64,000 bases of DNA from Stratiolaelaps scimitus (Eukaryota; Arthropoda; Arachnida; Mesostigmata; Laelapidae), in assembly GCA_019614645.1 (NCBI GenBank), contig JABWDB010000017.1, positions 6,584,501 to 6,648,500 of the forward strand. The letters run 5' to 3'. Positions within the stretch are counted from its first letter, which is position 1. Each line of letters starts with the position of its first letter. The position numbers and the translations under genes are program-made. The notes under the pieces are model-generated. The model saw only the letters and a list, made by a program, of their open reading frames with translations, ran no database searches and was not told where the DNA came from. Below are positions 61,303 to 64,000 of this stretch, piece by piece.

Positions 61303-61352
61303 GTTTTCGGGCTAACTCTCAGCCAGCGTTTCACGTCCACGGTACAACTGCT
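61303..61352 (-). repeat. SINE tail fragment
   Basis: Reverse tail with TTTCGGGCTAACTCTCAGCC then AGCGTTTCACGTCCACGG. Confidence 0.75.
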
Positions 61353-61727
61353 TTTTAGCATTGCAAACGAACTCTAAAGCGCTTTCAACTACAGAAGCGG
61401 AGAAGTCAGTGCGAGATATATCCTAATTACGAGACTAAAGGCGATGTGAATATTGTGATATGAGGGAACGTCTTTGTCGACGCACTGAAGCAAAATCACT
61501 AAGCTTCATTGGATCATTGGGCGGGAAATACATGCATGACATTCGTCGGTGATGCGGTATATTGTTGGATTGTACGAAACATTTTTGGAGTGACTTTTAC
61601 TGCGACATCTAGCGGCGAGAATCGCGGTAGGTACGAAAGGGCACTGAGCACAACCTGGTTAGTTCCTAACCGGGGTGATCTTTAGTAACAGCTGGCATTA
61701 CTGCAATATAAGTATTGGGCCATTTAG

Positions 61728-61729
<2 letters not shown>

Positions 61730-61775
<46 letters not shown>
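61730..61775. repeat. (TA)n microsatellite, 46 bp
   Basis: An uninterrupted TA run of about 23 units between the two divergent genes. Confidence 0.95.
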
Positions 61776-61777
<2 letters not shown>

Positions 61778-62785
61778 CGATTAATATTCTAGCTGCTGAC
61801 ACTGTCATCTGTCCTGTTATAGATTGTCAATGAAATCAATTTTAGCAGGATATTCTTGGACGCAAGAAACGGCGGTCCAAGTTTATAGTATCATAGTGAC
61901 TCAAGGGCGAATAAACATTTGTTTCACAAATTCGGGTAATTGCTCAAATAAACGTGACACGTGATAATTTAATCAATTTAGTAGTCTGACCAGCGTAACC
62001 TATTTTTGGCAGGATTCGTTTAACCTAACCCTAAGAATATGAGATAAAGGATAGGTCTGATCCTTGGTATAGGCACATTTGTATTATGTGTGTGCCTTGC
62101 AAGAAGACTCCTTCGAGACGTTCTCGTCTAGTGATCTAATCTGGAAACGTTATCTAGCGAGCATTTCATCCGATGTTTGTATGATCTATCACGAATGTTT
62201 ATATGAGAAGCCAAGATGGGCGCCTTCCACACGCCCAGTCTACGCTCAACGGGTGGCCACAGTTTCAAAATTATCCCGATAGAAGTTCGTCACGGTAGAA
62301 TCTGCGCTTGTGCAGTTGGGTTTGTTGAGCCGGATTGTCGACGTTCAGTGTTCCATAGCTGGTGAGCTGCTACTTGAACAATATGAGGAACACATTCACT
62401 CGTTTGTTTTCAAACTTCCTTTTTTTTTTGTCTGTCTGTGGCCACCGTATCGGTTAGGTATCTTTACGAAGTTGCCTGAAAAAAATGTAGGCGTTGTAGG
62501 TATTTTGTATAATTAGACGTGTTATTTCGTGTCTATTCGTCGTATACAGGCTGAATGCTTCGTTAATTACTGACATATGCTTCAGGTAGGTGAAGCAAAG
62601 TGTCGGGATATGCTATAATATTAGAGGCCATCTCGGTCAGAAACATCCAACTCGTCTTACTAGTCCACCTCGCCAAAGAAGCCACGATGAAGAGAACGGT
62701 GTACTTTAGTCTTTAATCACGCCATCATTTGCCGCTGTATTTTGTTCGACTCCGTTTTAACTACAGGTGGTGCTGGCAGCTTGAA

Positions 62786-64000
62786 ATGCTGGGGCGCACA
62801 TTGAAATTTGGTGCGGCTGGACTAGCACTGGGAGGTACCTACGTCTCGTACCGAAACAACGATCTCAAGCACCTTGGAGTGTGTCGGGTCGCACGCTCCG
62901 TCGCTGCCGTCGGAAGTATTGTAGTGGACTACAAGAGCTCATTTAGGTAAATGATTTGCCAGTACGCTTCGATTAATTAAAGGCTCGATTCGAAATTACA
63001 TCGAGGTTCCCTATTTGCTTATCGACTGTATACCTCGCTCGCTGTCCCTAACTTAGCCATTTCCAATTGTTTTTTTTTTTTGCAAAAACGTTAGAACGTA
63101 AAGTGACGTATCCCTTTGAATCGACGGTGTGCCTGTAATTCGATTTTATTCCCTACTTTGAATTTGTATTGACATAATGCTTCGCTTTTGTCTTTCTACT
63201 TCAGCGGTCTGCGGGAAGCTGACGAAGGGTTCGCTGAGGCGCGCCATAACTTTCACCAACGAAGCGCGGAGCGACTGCTGAAGTTATGCTGTGCCAATGG
63301 CGGTTCCTACATCAAAGTTGGTTAGTGTATTTCAAGTTGTATTGAATTCGCAGGAATGTTCCCTTTATTAGAATTAGATTTTTTGGAGCTGTTTTCAATG
63401 CTGTGTTCCGATCCGAATTCAGGGTGGGGTGGGGGATACTGTCATCTAGCAACTTGTCTCTGGCCGTTCTCAGGGCAACACATCGCGGCACTCGAATACC
63501 TCCTTCCTGAGGAATATATCAGTACGCTGAAGGTTCTTCACGCGAACGCACCCCAGTCAACACTGAACTCCGTGAGGAAGGTCATTAAGGAAGAGTTCGG
63601 CAAGAACCTGGAAGAGATTTTTGAGGAATTCGACGAGGAACCTATAGGCTGTGCATCGCTGGCTCAGGCAAGATCAACGTTATAAAGCATGTCATTCCTC
63701 TAAGCAGAAACCATTATGCAGTTTATATATGATACATCTGCATGTCGTGCCCGTGGTGGAAATCGCTCGAAGATCCTTCAAGAACAGCAAATGTTGGTGT
63801 AGTTTAGTTTAGTCAAGTTGATGTAATTCCCTATGAACGATTTCGTTTGTAAAAAAATTCAACGTATCCAAGACTAAAGCAATTTCGTTGAAACCTCCAC
63901 AATTGCAGGTTCACAAGGCAAAGTTGCGGAGCAACGATGGAGCCTGTAAGAGCGGGAATGTTGTCGCTGTAAAAGTGCAGCATAATGACGTCTATCGGAA
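62786..64000 (+). CDS. ADCK1: ADCK1-like mitochondrial atypical kinase, 5' part
   Basis: Four exons, cut by the window edge: 62786-62946, 63205-63320, 63474-63667 and 63909-64000, all in phase. Residues 1 to about 53 (MLGRTLKFGAAGLALGG...) form a mitochondrial or membrane-inserted N terminus. The UbiB/ADCK signature KxGQ is Lys91-Val-Gly-Gln94, followed by LDYLLPEE-like EYLLPEEYISTLKVLHANAP. The Ala-rich loop PIGCASLAQVHKA spans about 150-161, and VAVKVQ places the catalytic Lys at 179. ADCK1 is the ABC1/UbiB-family protein of the inner mitochondrial membrane linked to lipid handling and cristae. The third intron uses a GC donor (CAG then GCAAGA). A CTACAG acceptor at 62766 suggests a spliced leader exon upstream. 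The rest of the gene lies outside. Confidence 0.95.

Larger units (their letters stand above)
60837..62785. other. head-to-head interval between TVP23 and ADCK1
   Basis: Holds a reverse SINE tail at 61303-61352 and the longest (TA)n tract in the window at 61730-61775. Both 5' leaders must lie here. No TATA box stands out. Confidence 0.55.

Overview
The window is eukaryotic nuclear DNA. Its genes are small exons joined by GT-AG introns (and one GC-AG intron). Intergenic DNA is long and AT-rich, with microsatellites, decayed transposons and a tRNA-derived SINE family. Five genes are recognisable. Their protein sequences, a mariner transposon and a kraken/SERHL-type hydrolase point to an arthropod. 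The secreted cysteine-rich protein and the general texture would fit a mite or other arachnid, but that placement is an inference and was not tested by any search.

Layout: 1-240 may be the last exon of a gene entering from the left. 0.67-3.3 kb is transposon debris: an internally deleted mariner, a broken non-LTR retrotransposon and a dispersed repeat. 8.67-9.61 kb (minus) is the RNA polymerase I subunit RPA12, two exons. 10.85-11.28 kb (plus) is a single-exon small secreted protein, head-to-head with RPA12. 11.3-20.8 kb has no gene I can support and holds two SINE copies. 20.8-28.6 kb (plus) is a four-exon gene with a TATA box, signal peptide, four eight-cysteine modules and a poly(A) signal. 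It is the most novel-looking item in the window. 31.7-36.24 kb (plus) is a kraken/SERHL-like alpha/beta hydrolase with about ten exons. 37.4-41.96 kb (minus) is the CCAAT-binding factor subunit NF-YA, four exons, tail-to-tail with the hydrolase and carrying a mariner-type MITE in its first intron. 42-52.3 kb is repeat-rich DNA with a perfect hairpin, SINEs and a large foldback element. 52.3-56.7 kb (plus) contains phase-compatible exons of one or two unidentified genes. 57.5-60.84 kb (minus) is TVP23, a Golgi membrane protein. 62.79 kb to the right edge (plus) is the start of ADCK1, a mitochondrial atypical kinase, head-to-head with TVP23.

The recognised genes are unrelated housekeeping functions (rRNA transcription, CCAAT-box transcription, Golgi traffic, mitochondrial kinase, hydrolase) with no operon-like logic. 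The accessory interest lies in the two secreted proteins and the repeat families. Exon joins were chosen by reading splice sites and checking codon phase by eye; no alignment or transcript was available.
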